A DNA stretch of 64,000 bases from Hahella ganghwensis DSM 17046. GTDB taxonomy: Bacteria > Pseudomonadota > Gammaproteobacteria > Pseudomonadales > Oleiphilaceae. Positions 38,839 through 48,538 of this stretch are shown in pieces; position 1 is the first letter of the stretch; each line of letters begins with the position of its first letter. The stretch lies in assembly GCF_000376785.1 (NCBI RefSeq), contig NZ_AQXX01000123.1:1-64000 (forward strand). Reading direction: 5' to 3'. The notes beneath the pieces were generated by a model, which saw only the letters and a program-made list of their open reading frames with translations, did not search any database and was not told where the DNA came from. The position numbers were made by a program, and so were the translations under genes.

Positions 38839-39549
38839 ATGGCTAAATCCTATCTGGAAATCACCCAGGACGGACTCTGGAAAAACAACCCCGCCCTGGT
38901 TCAACTTTTGGGCCTCTGCCCCCTATTGGCGGTGACCGGTACTGTCGTCAATGCCCTCGGCCTGGGCATGGCCACCATGTTGGTTTTAACAGGCTCGAAT
39001 ATTGCTGTCTCGCTGATCCGTAACTTCGTTCCCGAGTCAGTGCGTCTACCAGCTTTCGTGATGATCATCGCCTCATTCGTTACCTGTGCCGAACTGCTGA
39101 TGCAGGCGTACACTTATGAGCTCTACGAAATACTGGGTATTTTTATCCCGCTGATTGTGACCAACTGCGCCATACTTGGCCGTGCTGATGCTTTTGCCAG
39201 CAAAAACCCGATCCTTCCCTCCGCTCTGGACGGATTCATGATGGGCCTGGGCTTTACCCTGGTACTGATACTGCTGGGAGGCATTCGGGAGCTCATCGGA
39301 CAGGGTACGCTGTTTACCGGCATGGACCTTCTGTTCGGCGAGACCGCTAAAAACTGGCAGTTGAATGTTATCCAGGACTACCCCAACTTTCTGTTTGCAG
39401 TACTCCCACCCGGCGCCTTTGTCGGTATGGGATTCATTATTGCTCTGAAAAATATTATCGATAACCGCATGAAGCGTTCAGCGGAAATGAAGAAAGACAA
39501 AGTCGCCGCCGGAAGCAAACGCGTTCGGGTAACCGGCAGTATTTCCTGA
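38839..39549 (+). CDS. rsxE: electron transport complex subunit RsxE
   Basis: Inner-membrane partner of RsxA, 236 residues and six helices. It shows the paired conserved segments [15 protein letters not shown] near residue 19 and [19 protein letters not shown] near 103, which mirror those of RsxA. I chose ATG 38839, with GGGA about 8 bases upstream; a start at 38779 would add 20 non-conserved residues. The C-terminal tail is basic and somewhat longer than usual. Confidence 0.96.
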   Translation: MAKSYLEITQDGLWKNNPALVQLLGLCPLLAVTGTVVNALGLGMATMLVLTGSNIAVSLIRNFVPESVRLPAFVMIIASFVTCAELLMQAYTYELYEILGIFIPLIVTNCAILGRADAFASKNPILPSALDGFMMGLGFTLVLILLGGIRELIGQGTLFTGMDLLFGETAKNWQLNVIQDYPNFLFAVLPPGAFVGMGFIIALKNIIDNRMKRSAEMKKDKVAAGSKRVRVTGSIS

Positions 39550-39577
39550 CCTTAAACGACAAGTCCCTGGCAGTAAC

Positions 39578-40213
39578 ATGAACAAAGATAAACGGCGGGA
39601 GATTTTTGCCCGCCTCAAGGCAGAAAATCCAAACCCTACGACTGAGCTTGAATACGGCTCGGCCTTCGAATTGCTGATTGCCGTCATCCTGTCGGCACAG
39701 TCGACAGATGTGGGCGTGAACAAAGCAACCCGCAAGCTGTACCCTGTTGCCAACACGCCAGAAGCAATATATACGCTGGGCGTTGAAGGCCTGAAGGAGT
39801 ATATCAAGACCATAGGACTCTATAATGCCAAAGCTGAAAATGTCATCAAGGCATGCAAGATCCTGATAGATCAGCACAACTCTCAGGTTCCTGAGACCCG
39901 GGAAGCCCTGGAAGCCCTTCCGGGGGTCGGACGCAAAACAGCCAATGTGGTATTGAATACAGCATTCCGCCAACCCACCATGGCTGTGGATACCCATATA
40001 TTCAGAGTTTCCAACAGGACTGGCATTGCACCGGGTAAAAATGTGCTGGAGGTGGAGAAAAAACTGCTGAAGCATGTCCCAAAAGACTACTTGATGGATG
40101 CCCACCACTGGCTGATACTGCATGGCCGGTATATCTGCACCGCCAGAAAGCCCAAGTGTGCAGCCTGCGTCATTGAAGATCTGTGTGAATTCAAGCAGAA
40201 AGTAATAGATTGA
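39578..40213 (+). CDS. nth: endonuclease III
   Basis: Base-excision repair glycosylase/AP lyase that removes oxidised pyrimidines. At 211 residues it equals the E. coli enzyme in length. The helix-hairpin-helix is LPGVGRKTANVVL near residue 113 with the catalytic lysine. The catalytic aspartate is in VDTHIFRV near 138. The C-terminal [4Fe-4S] loop C-x6-C-x2-C-x5-C is seen as CTARKPKCAACVIEDLC near 187-203. It is the last gene of the rsx operon, as in E. coli and Pseudomonas, 28 bases after rsxE. Confidence 0.98.
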   Translation: MNKDKRREIFARLKAENPNPTTELEYGSAFELLIAVILSAQSTDVGVNKATRKLYPVANTPEAIYTLGVEGLKEYIKTIGLYNAKAENVIKACKILIDQHNSQVPETREALEALPGVGRKTANVVLNTAFRQPTMAVDTHIFRVSNRTGIAPGKNVLEVEKKLLKHVPKDYLMDAHHWLILHGRYICTARKPKCAACVIEDLCEFKQKVID

Positions 40214-40218
40214 CTCCC

Positions 40219-40240
40219 ATGGCGACATCATGGTCGCCAT
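40219..40240 (+). terminator. hairpin after nth
   Basis: ATGGCGAC (40219-40226) pairs with GTCGCCAT (40233-40240) around ATCATG, 6 bases after the nth stop. No T-run follows, so it is a weak candidate for the end of the rsx transcript. Confidence 0.45.
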
Positions 40241-40390
40241 CCCCCTCACCATCTCCTACCCCCATAATTGTTTCATTTACATGTAGACCATATGAACTTT
40301 TGATTAATTCACCACCAACTCACTGCCCTCTTTACACCTCTTCCATTACAATTTGATGATACTTTCATTTCACCATGGAATTTTGTCGTC

Positions 40391-41350
40391 GTGGCCTTAT
40401 GCTCCTTACCCACTACCTGCAGTAGACTTTCTGTAAAATACGCCCACCTGAACCGGGTCCGTATTGCCTATGAAACCTTTGGCGACCCTGCAGCCCCGAC
40501 TCTTCTATTAATTATGGGACTGGGGGCACAGATGCTGGTATGGCCGGATGCACTTTGCAGACACCTTGCCTCTCAAGGCTTTCATGTGGTCAGGTTTGAT
40601 AATCGGGATATCGGCCTGTCCTCCAAGATCGACGGAATCAATACCAACCTGACTCTGAACCTGATTCGCAAAAAGTTCGGACTGGCTTTGTCCGCCCCCT
40701 ACAATCTGGAAGACATGGCCCAGGACGCCGCCGAACTGCTCGACCATCTGAATATCAAGCGGGCACATATTGCAGGTGCTTCCATGGGAGGAATGATTGC
40801 CCAGGTGCTGGCTGCCAACCATCCTGAACGGGTGATCAGCCTTTCCCTGATCATGACCTCCAGCGGCTTTTCAGCCATGCCGACGTTTAGTCCCAGACTG
40901 GCGCTCAGTCTGATCCGCAAACAAACCTTCCAGAACCGGGATCTGCTGTACCAACACAAAATCAAATTGATCAGAGCCATTGGCAGCACCTCCTATCCCG
41001 CACCGGAAGCAGAACTACTGTCAAGATTATCCAGGGTTATTGAGAGATGTGACAACGACGCTCCGGGAACACGCAGACAAACCACTGCGATGATGGTAAC
41101 CGGCAGACTGGATCGATTTCAGAATAAAATTTTCTGCCCTACCCAGGTCCTGCACGGCGATGAAGATCAATTAATACGGGCTGCACAAGGAAGAGAAGTC
41201 GCCCAACGCATACGTGGGGCCAGTTATGAACTCATTCAGGGAATGGGGCATGACTTCCCAACCCCATTATTGGCAAGAATCAGCAGACTGCTGCGGCAAC
41301 ACGCACAGCAATATCAGAACATTCATCACTTGGTCGGCACAAAATATTAG
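40391..41350 (+). CDS. alpha/beta hydrolase
   Basis: A 319-residue soluble alpha/beta hydrolase-fold protein. The nucleophile elbow is GASMGGMIAQ with the serine near residue 131. The oxyanion region is LLIMGLGAQMLVWP near 39. The late histidine is in GMGHDFP near 292, and an aspartate in LHGDEDQLI near 261 completes the triad. The N-terminal NRVRIAYETFGDPAAPTLLLI is typical of esterases and haloperoxidase-like enzymes. The start is uncertain: GTG 40391 has no clear ribosome site and residues 1-15 look unconserved. The substrate is unknown. A two-way terminator follows. Confidence 0.85.
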   Translation: MALCSLPTTCSRLSVKYAHLNRVRIAYETFGDPAAPTLLLIMGLGAQMLVWPDALCRHLASQGFHVVRFDNRDIGLSSKIDGINTNLTLNLIRKKFGLALSAPYNLEDMAQDAAELLDHLNIKRAHIAGASMGGMIAQVLAANHPERVISLSLIMTSSGFSAMPTFSPRLALSLIRKQTFQNRDLLYQHKIKLIRAIGSTSYPAPEAELLSRLSRVIERCDNDAPGTRRQTTAMMVTGRLDRFQNKIFCPTQVLHGDEDQLIRAAQGREVAQRIRGASYELIQGMGHDFPTPLLARISRLLRQHAQQYQNIHHLVGTKY

Positions 41351-41374
41351 TCCCACCCAGCATATATGAAAAAC

Positions 41375-41402
41375 AAAAGACCCCGTGTATTCGGGGTCTT
41401 TT
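41375..41402. terminator. bidirectional terminator between the hydrolase and the chalcone-isomerase-like gene
   Basis: AAAAGACCCCG (41375-41385) is complementary to CGGGGTCTTTT (41392-41402) with a 6-base loop. A and T runs on both sides suit the two converging genes. Confidence 0.92.
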
Positions 41403-41443
41403 GATCACTGACTTTTTCTACAGAATGTCAAAAAACAAGACAA

Positions 41444-42010
41444 TCAGCTATCGCCAAGCATCGCCTTCTTCAGACTTTCCTGAGCTGGCGTATCTGACAA
41501 CCAGATTCCGAAAAGGGCCTGTTTGAAATCAATCCCACTACTAACGGTATCAACCAATTCTTCGTTCTTGTATATCTCAACACCTTTACCGGGAACATAA
41601 ACCAGATCGAATACATCGTTTTCCAGAATCTCTTCGTCAAAGGCAGACATGAATTGGTCGACTTGAGACTGGATGGGAGCCATATTACCGCCGGTGGCGT
41701 TTTCAAACCCTTCCATCGTCGTCTTCTGCATCTTTTCGCTGGTGACTAAACCTGAAACCATATGTAACTTGATAGCCATGGGTTGGTCAGAATCTACAAT
41801 CTGGCCTGCATCCTGGCTGGCTTCGGGCAGATACAAACCGCCAACATAGACATCAATAAACCACTTGGAGCGCACTCCGGCACCATTTAGCTTAAGGTCA
41901 GAACCTGACGCCTCAAGGGTGTCAGGAATTTCGATATCCGCCACAGTGGCCGCGTTCGCCAGCGGAGAGAGAGCAAGAGAAAGTACTAAGGTTGTGAGTA
42001 ACTTTTTCAT
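41444..42010 (-). CDS. chalcone isomerase-like protein, periplasmic
   Basis: A 188-residue protein with a clear signal peptide (MKKLLTTLVLSLALSPLANA, cut near residue 20). The mature part matches the bacterial chalcone-isomerase-like family: LKLNGAGVRSKWFIDVYVGGLYLPEAS is the conserved first part, and the WLSDTPAQESLKKAMLG tail is typical. These bacterial members are not known to make flavonoids and may bind fatty acids or similar ligands in the periplasm. The gene stands alone and ends at the bidirectional terminator. Confidence 0.85.
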   Translation of the reverse strand: MKKLLTTLVLSLALSPLANAATVADIEIPDTLEASGSDLKLNGAGVRSKWFIDVYVGGLYLPEASQDAGQIVDSDQPMAIKLHMVSGLVTSEKMQKTTMEGFENATGGNMAPIQSQVDQFMSAFDEEILENDVFDLVYVPGKGVEIYKNEELVDTVSSGIDFKQALFGIWLSDTPAQESLKKAMLGDS

Positions 42011-42318
42011 ATTCCATCCCTAATTGCTTGGTTGTGTTCAACTGTTTGTTTTTATTGTGATGCTATTTTTTTGTGAATAGGGAACGCTCAGGCATATGCA
42101 ATACCAGAAATGTCACCAATGACCAGGGTTTGCTTTCCTTTTCCACGTCACTTCCCGGACAACACCGGGAGATCAATGATTGGCGACGTCATTATAGGCA
42201 TCAGTACTTTTACAAAGGTAGTAGCCTGGTGGATAACTGGTTCGTAATGTGAGCTGGTTAGCAATCCCTGGGTGACTCTGTTTTGATTAGCAGGAATAAC
42301 TTTCAATACAGAACAAAC
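42011..42318. other. intergenic region between rpoS and the chalcone-isomerase-like gene
   Basis: Should hold the promoter of the minus-strand gene at 41444-42010. No convincing promoter, repeat or small gene is seen. Confidence 0.4.
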
Positions 42319-42350
42319 AAAAAAGCCGCTCTGAAAAGAGCGGCTTTTTT
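42319..42350 (-). terminator. Rho-independent terminator of rpoS
   Basis: A 14-bp perfect stem (AAAAAAGCCGCTCT paired with AGAGCGGCTTTTTT) around a four-base loop (GAAA on the plus strand), 21 bases after the rpoS stop on the minus strand and ending in six T. Confidence 0.95.
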
Positions 42351-42370
42351 GACAAATACGGCGCGAAAGA

Positions 42371-43372
42371 TTACTTGAACAGAGTTTCTCCAGTTAACCC
42401 TTCTTTTTCCAGCAGCTCGCGCATGCGCTTCAATGCTTCCACCTGAATCTGACGAACACGTTCACGAGTCAGACCAATTTCCTGGCCCACTTCTTCCAGT
42501 GTGCTCATAGGGTATCCACGCAACCCAAACCGGCGCGCGATGACTTCCTGCTGTTTATCAGATAACTGGTCCAACCAACGATCAAGGCACCCTTTCAGGT
42601 CGGAATCCTGCAGCATCTCAGCAGGGTCATTGCTTGCTTCGTCGGCAACAGTTTCCAACAGGGATTTTTCAGAATTTCCACTAATTGGAGAATCAATCGA
42701 GGTGATGCGTTCGTTCAGACCCAGCATACGCTTGACGTCTTTCACAGGCTTCTCAAGAAGCTCAGCGATTTCTTCAGCACTAGGCTCATGATCAAGCTTT
42801 TGGGTCAGCTCACGAGCTGCACGCAGGTACACATTCAATTCTTTGACAACATGGATAGGCAAACGAATGGTACGGGTCTGGTTCATAATGGCCCGTTCGA
42901 TCGTCTGGCGAATCCACCAGGTGGCATAAGTCGAAAAACGGAAACCACGTTCAGGATCAAACTTTTCAACCGCACGAATCAAGCCCAAATTACCTTCTTC
43001 GATCAGGTCCAGCAGGGAGAGTCCGCGATTAACGTAACGCCGGGCGATTTTAACCACCAGACGCAAATTACTTTCGATCATCCGCTTACGTCCCTTTTCA
43101 TCACCTTTGCGGGCGAGACGTGCGAAATAAACTTCTTCTTCGGGAGTTAATAGTGGCGAAAAGCCGATTTCATTGAGGTAAATTTGTGTGGCGTCCAGGT
43201 TCCGGTAGGACTGGCCTTCTCCAAGACTAAAGCGACCACTGCTGCGTGTTTGCTCTATTGCTACAACTACTTCGTCGTCATTATCAAGCTCATTGATTTC
43301 TTCCATCTCGGAGATATCGATATCATTTTCGAACGAAATGTCTTCTGCATATGCTTCGCGTTCTGCTGCCAT
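42371..43372 (-). CDS. rpoS: RNA polymerase sigma factor RpoS
   Basis: Stationary-phase and general stress sigma factor of the sigma-70 family, 333 residues. Region 1.2 begins at [21 protein letters not shown]. Region 2 contains [39 protein letters not shown] (described in parts) and [14 protein letters not shown] for -10 recognition. Region 4 has [20 protein letters not shown] for the -35 box. The N-terminus is unusually acidic ([17 protein letters not shown]), as in Pseudomonas relatives. nlpD lies about 100 bases upstream, and in related species one rpoS promoter is inside nlpD. Confidence 0.98.
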   Translation of the reverse strand: MAAEREAYAEDISFENDIDISEMEEINELDNDDEVVVAIEQTRSSGRFSLGEGQSYRNLDATQIYLNEIGFSPLLTPEEEVYFARLARKGDEKGRKRMIESNLRLVVKIARRYVNRGLSLLDLIEEGNLGLIRAVEKFDPERGFRFSTYATWWIRQTIERAIMNQTRTIRLPIHVVKELNVYLRAARELTQKLDHEPSAEEIAELLEKPVKDVKRMLGLNERITSIDSPISGNSEKSLLETVADEASNDPAEMLQDSDLKGCLDRWLDQLSDKQQEVIARRFGLRGYPMSTLEEVGQEIGLTRERVRQIQVEALKRMRELLEKEGLTGETLFK

Positions 43373-43471
43373 GATAAAAGCCCTGCTCTCGTGGACTCCC
43401 TTGGGAGTATGATGATTTGTTATCCCGCAAAATGCGGGCTTTTCTTCTTCGTGCCTTGTGCTTTATTAGGC

Positions 43472-44311
43472 TTATTTTTTTGGTAAATAGGTCAGCGGGT
43501 CTACAGGCTTTCCGTTTCTTCGTATCTCAAAATGTAACATTGGCCTTTTTGCCCCTGTCTGCCCCAGCTCGGCGATTTGCTGCCCCAGTTTTACGTAGTC
43601 TCCTTCTTTTACCAGTATCTTGCGATTATGAGCGTAAGCACTTAGATACGTTTCACTGTGATTAACAATCACCAGCTTTCCGTACCCCAGTAACCCACTG
43701 CCTGCATAAACCACTTCGCCACTGGCTGCGGCTACCACCGGATCACCGATTTTACCGGCTATATCAACTCCCTTATTTATTTCACCGGTAATGGAATATG
43801 TATCAATAATCGGGCCAGGGTGAGGCCACCCCCATCCGGATCTAAATTGAGGTTTAGGTTTGTTACTAGTGGCAGACGGCTTTTGTTTCTTTTTGTAAAC
43901 GGGCTTTGGGGAGGCAACCTGGGGGACAGGCTTTAGTGTACTTTTTGAACTTTTCTGCGGTTTGGCTTTCGCTCTGGCAGTACGAAACACATAATCTTCC
44001 GGGACAACCAGACTGATTCTCTGCCCAATTTGAATGGTATAAGGCGGCGGAATATTGTTGATCTCTGCCAACTCCTTGTAATCCCGGCCATACCTCCAAG
44101 CTATGGAATACAAGGTATCCCCCTTGGAAACCTTATGATTTCCCCAGTAAACGGGAGGGTTAAAATCAGGGTCTTGGTAGATGTCGGGGGAGGTACAGGA
44201 AGTCAAAAAAATGGCGAAAGCCAGCCATACATATTTAAAAGCATAAATGACGCCAGTTTTGGTATACAGTCTGTTACATAAGGCTGTGTTTTTGACTCTT
44301 TGCTGCCGCAC
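43472..44311 (-). CDS. nlpD: NlpD-like murein hydrolase activator lipoprotein
   Basis: Envelope lipoprotein that activates cell-wall amidases at division in E. coli. The 279 residues have a lipobox LTSC with C39, a LysM domain at about 59-102 (HKVSKGDTLYSIAWRYGRDYKELAEIN), a lysine/proline-rich linker and a C-terminal M23-type (LytM) domain at about 185-275. The catalytic zinc residues of active M23 enzymes look incomplete: GVDIAGKIGDP has D in place of the usual H of HxGxD, and HFEIRRNGKPVDP retains HFE. It is therefore likely a degenerate activator. The start is the GTG at 44311 by default; no good ribosome site is seen. Confidence 0.92.
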   Translation of the reverse strand: MRQQRVKNTALCNRLYTKTGVIYAFKYVWLAFAIFLTSCTSPDIYQDPDFNPPVYWGNHKVSKGDTLYSIAWRYGRDYKELAEINNIPPPYTIQIGQRISLVVPEDYVFRTARAKAKPQKSSKSTLKPVPQVASPKPVYKKKQKPSATSNKPKPQFRSGWGWPHPGPIIDTYSITGEINKGVDIAGKIGDPVVAAASGEVVYAGSGLLGYGKLVIVNHSETYLSAYAHNRKILVKEGDYVKLGQQIAELGQTGAKRPMLHFEIRRNGKPVDPLTYLPKK

Positions 44312-44514
44312 ATTTACGCCATTTTTAAAACATTTCGGAATTAAATAAATCTACTTTATTCTTATTTTTTACATTCATTTCTAGATATCATTGCTAACTA
44401 ATTAAAAAACAAAGTTATTCTCAATAGTTATAGATAACCTTATTCTCCCTATCCGGACACATCCGCTACCCCAGGTAACACTTGCGCGGCAATTCGGTAA
44501 CACTTTCCAGAATG

Positions 44515-45429
44515 TTACTTTTGATAACTGGTTCTCAATTTTTCCATCACCAATATCAATGCCACACCAGTGACGGCCAACAAAATCACCCCGACCAGAT
44601 GGGAAGGCTCACCGGTAATTGACTCATATCGAACAGGCGAGACATTCATCTGTACCAATGGCTGTGTATCTCCATGAGAATCTATCCTGTATTCCAGGGT
44701 ATATTTCCACGGCCAGACCTTGTTAAGCGCCCCGATCATGAACCCAGTCAGGACAGCCATCGTCGCATCATGAAAACGTTTCAGTACCCAATTCAGAAAA
44801 TGGGTAAAGGAAATCAGCCCCAGCAGACACCCTGAAGCAAATATTGCCAGGATCGCCACATCAAAACCTTTCACTGCCGCCAGGATCGGACCATACATCC
44901 CTAACAACAGCAACAAGAAGCTACCAGACACCCCGGGTAGGATCATGGCACATATGGCAATGGCCCCGGCAATGAAAATATTAAGGTAGGTCGGCTCCAG
45001 GCTGGTTGGAACGAACGAGGTTAGAATATAGGCGCAAACCGCTCCGGCCACCAATAAAAAAGAGGTAATGATCGAGCGTTGCTTGATTGCCTTTCCAACA
45101 AACCAGACCGAGCCAAGAATCAAGCCAAAGAAGAACGCCCATAGCAAGGCAGAGTGATGCACAAGCAGGTAGCTGATCATTTTGGAGAGCGAGAACACGC
45201 TGGTTAATATACCTGCAAACAGTACCACCAGAAAGGTTCCATCGATCTGGCCCCATACTCCCCGAATTCCCTGCTGTCGAAACACAGACCATAGCTCCGG
45301 TGAAATTTGTGCCAATGCTCCGATGAGGCGTTCATATATACCTGAGATAAAAGCTATCGTACCGCCAGATACTCCGGGAACTATATCAGCAGCCCCCATC
45401 GCCATTCCCTTGAAAAAGTTACTCCACAT
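44515..45429 (-). CDS. DUF368 / PopT-type polyprenyl-phosphate transporter
   Basis: A 304-residue inner-membrane protein with about eight to ten helices. The repeated motifs GAADIVPGVSGGTIAFISGIYE near residue 13 and AMILPGVSGSFLLLLLGMYGP near 160 mark the internal inverted duplication of the DUF368 family. Members of this family (PopT) have recently been linked to recycling of undecaprenyl phosphate across the membrane. The ATG overlaps the pcm stop by one base. It lies in a series with surE, ispF and ispD, the last two of which feed isoprenoid synthesis. Confidence 0.88.
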   Translation of the reverse strand: MWSNFFKGMAMGAADIVPGVSGGTIAFISGIYERLIGALAQISPELWSVFRQQGIRGVWGQIDGTFLVVLFAGILTSVFSLSKMISYLLVHHSALLWAFFFGLILGSVWFVGKAIKQRSIITSFLLVAGAVCAYILTSFVPTSLEPTYLNIFIAGAIAICAMILPGVSGSFLLLLLGMYGPILAAVKGFDVAILAIFASGCLLGLISFTHFLNWVLKRFHDATMAVLTGFMIGALNKVWPWKYTLEYRIDSHGDTQPLVQMNVSPVRYESITGEPSHLVGVILLAVTGVALILVMEKLRTSYQK

Positions 45430-46064
45430 CAGCGAACAACACCTCCCAAAAGAGGGACAAACCGAACGGCTTCCACCAGTTCCTCCTCACACTCATTCCC
45501 TCGACGGGTAATAACAGATAAATACTGCTTTCCATCTTCGCCAATCGGAATGACAAGTCTCCCACCTTCCTTTAACTGCCCCAACAGCTCCTCTGGCAGT
45601 TTGTCCGGTGCTGCTGTCACCATGATGGCATCAAATGGACCCTTTTCCGGCCATCCCCAATGTCCATCAGCTAATTTGGTGTGGATATTATTCAACTTAA
45701 GTGCCGCGTATCGTTTGCGGGCTCGGTCTAGCAATGGATCGATTCGTTCAACGGTATATACCTGTTTGGCAAGGTGAGCCAGAATGGCTCCCTGGTAGCC
45801 AGAACCAGTCCCGACTTCCAAAACTGATTCCAGAGCATTACCACCACATAGCAGCTCTGTCATCCTGGCAACAATATAAGGCTGGGAAATCGTCTGACTA
45901 TGACCAATGGGTAACGCCGTGTTTTCGTATGCCCTGTGTGCCAGCGCCTCATCGACAAAGATATGTCTTGGCACTTCAGCCATGACACCAAGGACTTCCT
46001 CATTCACAATTCCCTCCTGACGGAGGCGTTCAATCAGGCGCATACGAGTGCGCCGGGAAGTCAT
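45429..46064 (-). CDS. pcm: protein-L-isoaspartate O-methyltransferase
   Basis: SAM-dependent enzyme that methylates abnormal isoaspartyl residues for repair. From ATG 46064 it has 211 residues, the length I recall for Pseudomonas, and begins MTSRRTRMRLIERLRQEGI like those proteins. GGGGA lies about 6 bases before this ATG. An alternative GTG at 46091 overlaps the surE stop (GTGA) and also has a GGGAG before it, so a form with 9 extra residues is possible. The SAM motif is VLEVGTGSGYQGAILAHLA, and the family loop GHSQTISQPYIVARM lies near residue 53. Confidence 0.95.
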   Translation of the reverse strand: MTSRRTRMRLIERLRQEGIVNEEVLGVMAEVPRHIFVDEALAHRAYENTALPIGHSQTISQPYIVARMTELLCGGNALESVLEVGTGSGYQGAILAHLAKQVYTVERIDPLLDRARKRYAALKLNNIHTKLADGHWGWPEKGPFDAIMVTAAPDKLPEELLGQLKEGGRLVIPIGEDGKQYLSVITRRGNECEEELVEAVRFVPLLGGVVR

Positions 46065-46087
46065 ACCGATCCCCTGCAAGTCGAATT

Positions 46088-46837
46088 TCACGACAGGTCT
46101 CCCACCCAACGGTTCAAATGCTCAATCGCATCGTAACGGGTCATGTCCACATGAATCGGCGTTATGGAAACATAGTGCTGTTCGATTGCATGGAAGTCTG
46201 TCCCTTCTCCGGCATCATCCCCTGCCCCGGCAGCGGCAATCCAGTATCTTGTGCGTCCACGGGGATCAACATACTCCACAGGCTCTCCACCTCTGGACCG
46301 GTGGCCCAGGCGAGTCACCTTAACCCCCTTAATCTCTTCATAGGGGATATCAGGCACATTGATATTCAGTACTGTCCGTGGTGCTAAAGGGTGTAACAGG
46401 TCATTCTGTAATAACCTTCCAACCACTTTTGCTGCGGTTTCAAAGTGATTGTTACCTTGGTTGACCAGTGAAACGGCAATGGCAGGATGATTCAGGAAAC
46501 GCCCCTCCATCGCAGCAGCCACCGTACCGGAATAAAGTACGTCGTCGCCCAGGTTTGCATGAGAGTTTATGCCTGAAACAACACGCTCAGCTGCGAAACC
46601 AAACCTTTCACTCAAACCCAGATGAACACAGTCCGTAGGCGTACCATCCACAGCATAAAAGCCTTCTGATGTAGGTTGCAGGAAAAGCGGGCGAGTCAGT
46701 GTCAGGGAATTACTGGCCCCACTGTGATCACGATCAGGAGCAATGACTTTGATATCAGCAATCATGCGGAGTTCATCAGCTAAAGCAGCCAGCCCCGGAG
46801 CATGAACGCCATCATCGTTGGACAGTAACAACTTCAC
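46088..46837 (-). CDS. surE: 5'-nucleotidase SurE
   Basis: Metal-dependent 5'/3'-nucleotidase and exopolyphosphatase linked to stationary-phase survival. From GTG 46837 ([16 protein letters not shown]) it has 249 residues, matching E. coli SurE at 253. The SNDDG motif binds the metal, and the [11 protein letters not shown] and [24 protein letters not shown] segments are family signatures. An in-frame ATG at 46882 would add 15 unconserved residues. It is followed by pcm, as in most gammaproteobacteria. Confidence 0.96.
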   Translation of the reverse strand: MKLLLSNDDGVHAPGLAALADELRMIADIKVIAPDRDHSGASNSLTLTRPLFLQPTSEGFYAVDGTPTDCVHLGLSERFGFAAERVVSGINSHANLGDDVLYSGTVAAAMEGRFLNHPAIAVSLVNQGNNHFETAAKVVGRLLQNDLLHPLAPRTVLNINVPDIPYEEIKGVKVTRLGHRSRGGEPVEYVDPRGRTRYWIAAAGAGDDAGEGTDFHAIEQHYVSITPIHVDMTRYDAIEHLNRWVGDLS

Positions 46838-47004
46838 AATTTTTATTTCCGTAGCTATCAATGTTATGCCGTGCCGGATCATACCTGAACTTTACCCAAG
46901 TGCCCTATTGGCCCTTTCTGTAGATATGTTCCGACTATTAACTATAGAGAATCAGCTTTACCTGATTCGGCCCGCAAATCAGGTACTGAATACATTCCAG
47001 TATC

Positions 47005-47973
47005 TCAGTTTAATTCAAAACACTGATCCAGCAATACTGATGCAAAGCATCCCGACCCGAGATCGAAGGACAATTCCAGGCTATCGTCATCCCAGCTCCA
47101 GGCCAGGTTGTCGGCTTCAGCGACCATCGCCCGCCGATCAGTACGCACGCCCTCAGCATGCAGTCCAGTCAACCAGTCAGCAAAGTCACTGACTGCCTGT
47201 TGCTCAATATCACCGGCCAGGCCTTCCAGGAATTCCGCTCCGCCAAGCATCGGTCCCGAGGGCACCTTATCTTCCACTAGGGGATTCGAGGTAACTTTGG
47301 TTACCGGGAAATCGCCTTCAATTAGACAGTTCCAGGTGCCTTGCTCCATGCGAATATCCAATACCCGATTAAACAAGTGGGATCGGGCGGCCGATAGAAA
47401 CAAACCTCTCTGTGCTTTTTTCTTAGGCTTTCCCTCTCCCCGGAACCAGCGACCAGCCTGCCCGAGGTTATAGCCATCATGTCCAAACCGTTGTGGACCG
47501 AAATAGTTGGGAAATCCGTTGGCTGCGATTTCGTTCAGTTGCTCGTCGATACGAGCCCTGTCACCCTGCACATCCCTGACGATAATTCTGAAGCGGTTTC
47601 CTCTGTGCTCACCACGTCGAATTTTTTTCGTCGTACGGCTTACCTGCAGTAACTGGGTACCTTCAATTTGAAGTTTGTCCCAGTCCGGTTCAGGCCTTTT
47701 TCCCAGATAAACACTCATCCATTGCCGGGTTACAGCATGACGGTCTTTCAGGCCATGCAATCCCACATCAAAATCTCTGACACCTGCGAACCGGGCTATC
47801 TGACGGGCCACCCAATCACTGTTCTGACCGATTTTCTCCAGGTGCAGCAAGACATGCTCCCCCTGACCGGGGTTTACAGGCTCCCATAGCTCCTCAACAT
47901 AAAAGTCTTCGGGTGATAGTTTCCATTTACCTGTGGCAGGTTGGGGCCAGAGTCGGCGTACTGAAATATCCAT
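47005..47973 (-). CDS. truD: tRNA pseudouridine(13) synthase TruD
   Basis: Forms pseudouridine at position 13 of tRNA-Glu. The 322 residues are slightly shorter than E. coli TruD (349). The catalytic aspartate is in GLKDRHAVTRQW near residue 76. The NYFGPQRFGHDGYNLGQAGRW block near 152 and the insertion after it are typical of the family. The ATG overlaps the ispF stop by one base (TAATG). A gap of 167 bases separates it from surE. Confidence 0.97.
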   Translation of the reverse strand: MDISVRRLWPQPATGKWKLSPEDFYVEELWEPVNPGQGEHVLLHLEKIGQNSDWVARQIARFAGVRDFDVGLHGLKDRHAVTRQWMSVYLGKRPEPDWDKLQIEGTQLLQVSRTTKKIRRGEHRGNRFRIIVRDVQGDRARIDEQLNEIAANGFPNYFGPQRFGHDGYNLGQAGRWFRGEGKPKKKAQRGLFLSAARSHLFNRVLDIRMEQGTWNCLIEGDFPVTKVTSNPLVEDKVPSGPMLGGAEFLEGLAGDIEQQAVSDFADWLTGLHAEGVRTDRRAMVAEADNLAWSWDDDSLELSFDLGSGCFASVLLDQCFELN

Positions 47974-48479
47974 TACTTCAATCCCTCCACGCCATCCGCA
48001 TGGTAAATCAGGACGGAAGCGTAACAGGCTATCCCCTCTTTTCTACCGGTAAACCCCAACTTTTCAGTAGTCGTGGCTTTGACGCTTACAGAGTCCAGGT
48101 CAATGGCACAGTCGTCTGCTACCGCGACTCTCATCGCTTCAATATGAGGGGCCATTTTGGGCGCCTGCGCGACCACGGTGCTGTCAATATTCCCGATACG
48201 ATAACCGCTTTCTTCCAGCAGTCGGGTAACAGCACGCAACAGTTTACGACTGTCGGCTCCCTGGTATTCCAGATCAGTATCCGGGAAGTGATGACCAATA
48301 TCCCCCAAAGCGGCCGCTCCCAATAATGCATCACAGATGGCATGAAGCAATACATCACCATCCGAATGGGCGAGCAAACCAAAGTTATGGGGAATTTTCT
48401 GGCCACCGATCATGATATGATCACCGTGGTCGGCAAATGCGTGAACATCATAGCCCTGCCCGACTCTAAATGGTGCCAT
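47973..48479 (-). CDS. ispF: 2-C-methyl-D-erythritol 2,4-cyclodiphosphate synthase
   Basis: Fifth enzyme of the MEP isoprenoid pathway. The 168 residues carry the zinc ligands in GQGYDVHAF (DxH) and the [26 protein letters not shown] block, plus the [19 protein letters not shown] tail with the conserved threonine and glutamate. It overlaps truD by one base and lies 59 bases after ispD, the enzyme acting two steps earlier. Confidence 0.98.
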   Translation of the reverse strand: MAPFRVGQGYDVHAFADHGDHIMIGGQKIPHNFGLLAHSDGDVLLHAICDALLGAAALGDIGHHFPDTDLEYQGADSRKLLRAVTRLLEESGYRIGNIDSTVVAQAPKMAPHIEAMRVAVADDCAIDLDSVSVKATTTEKLGFTGRKEGIACYASVLIYHADGVEGLK

Positions 48480-48538
48480 TGAATCCTCCTACTACAACTT
48501 TCAAAAAACCGAACTTCTGAATCAACTGATATCAGGCG

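Noticed and set aside
39455-40252. 265-residue minus-strand frame over nth and rsxE
   Set aside because: Antisense shadow of nth and the rsxE end.
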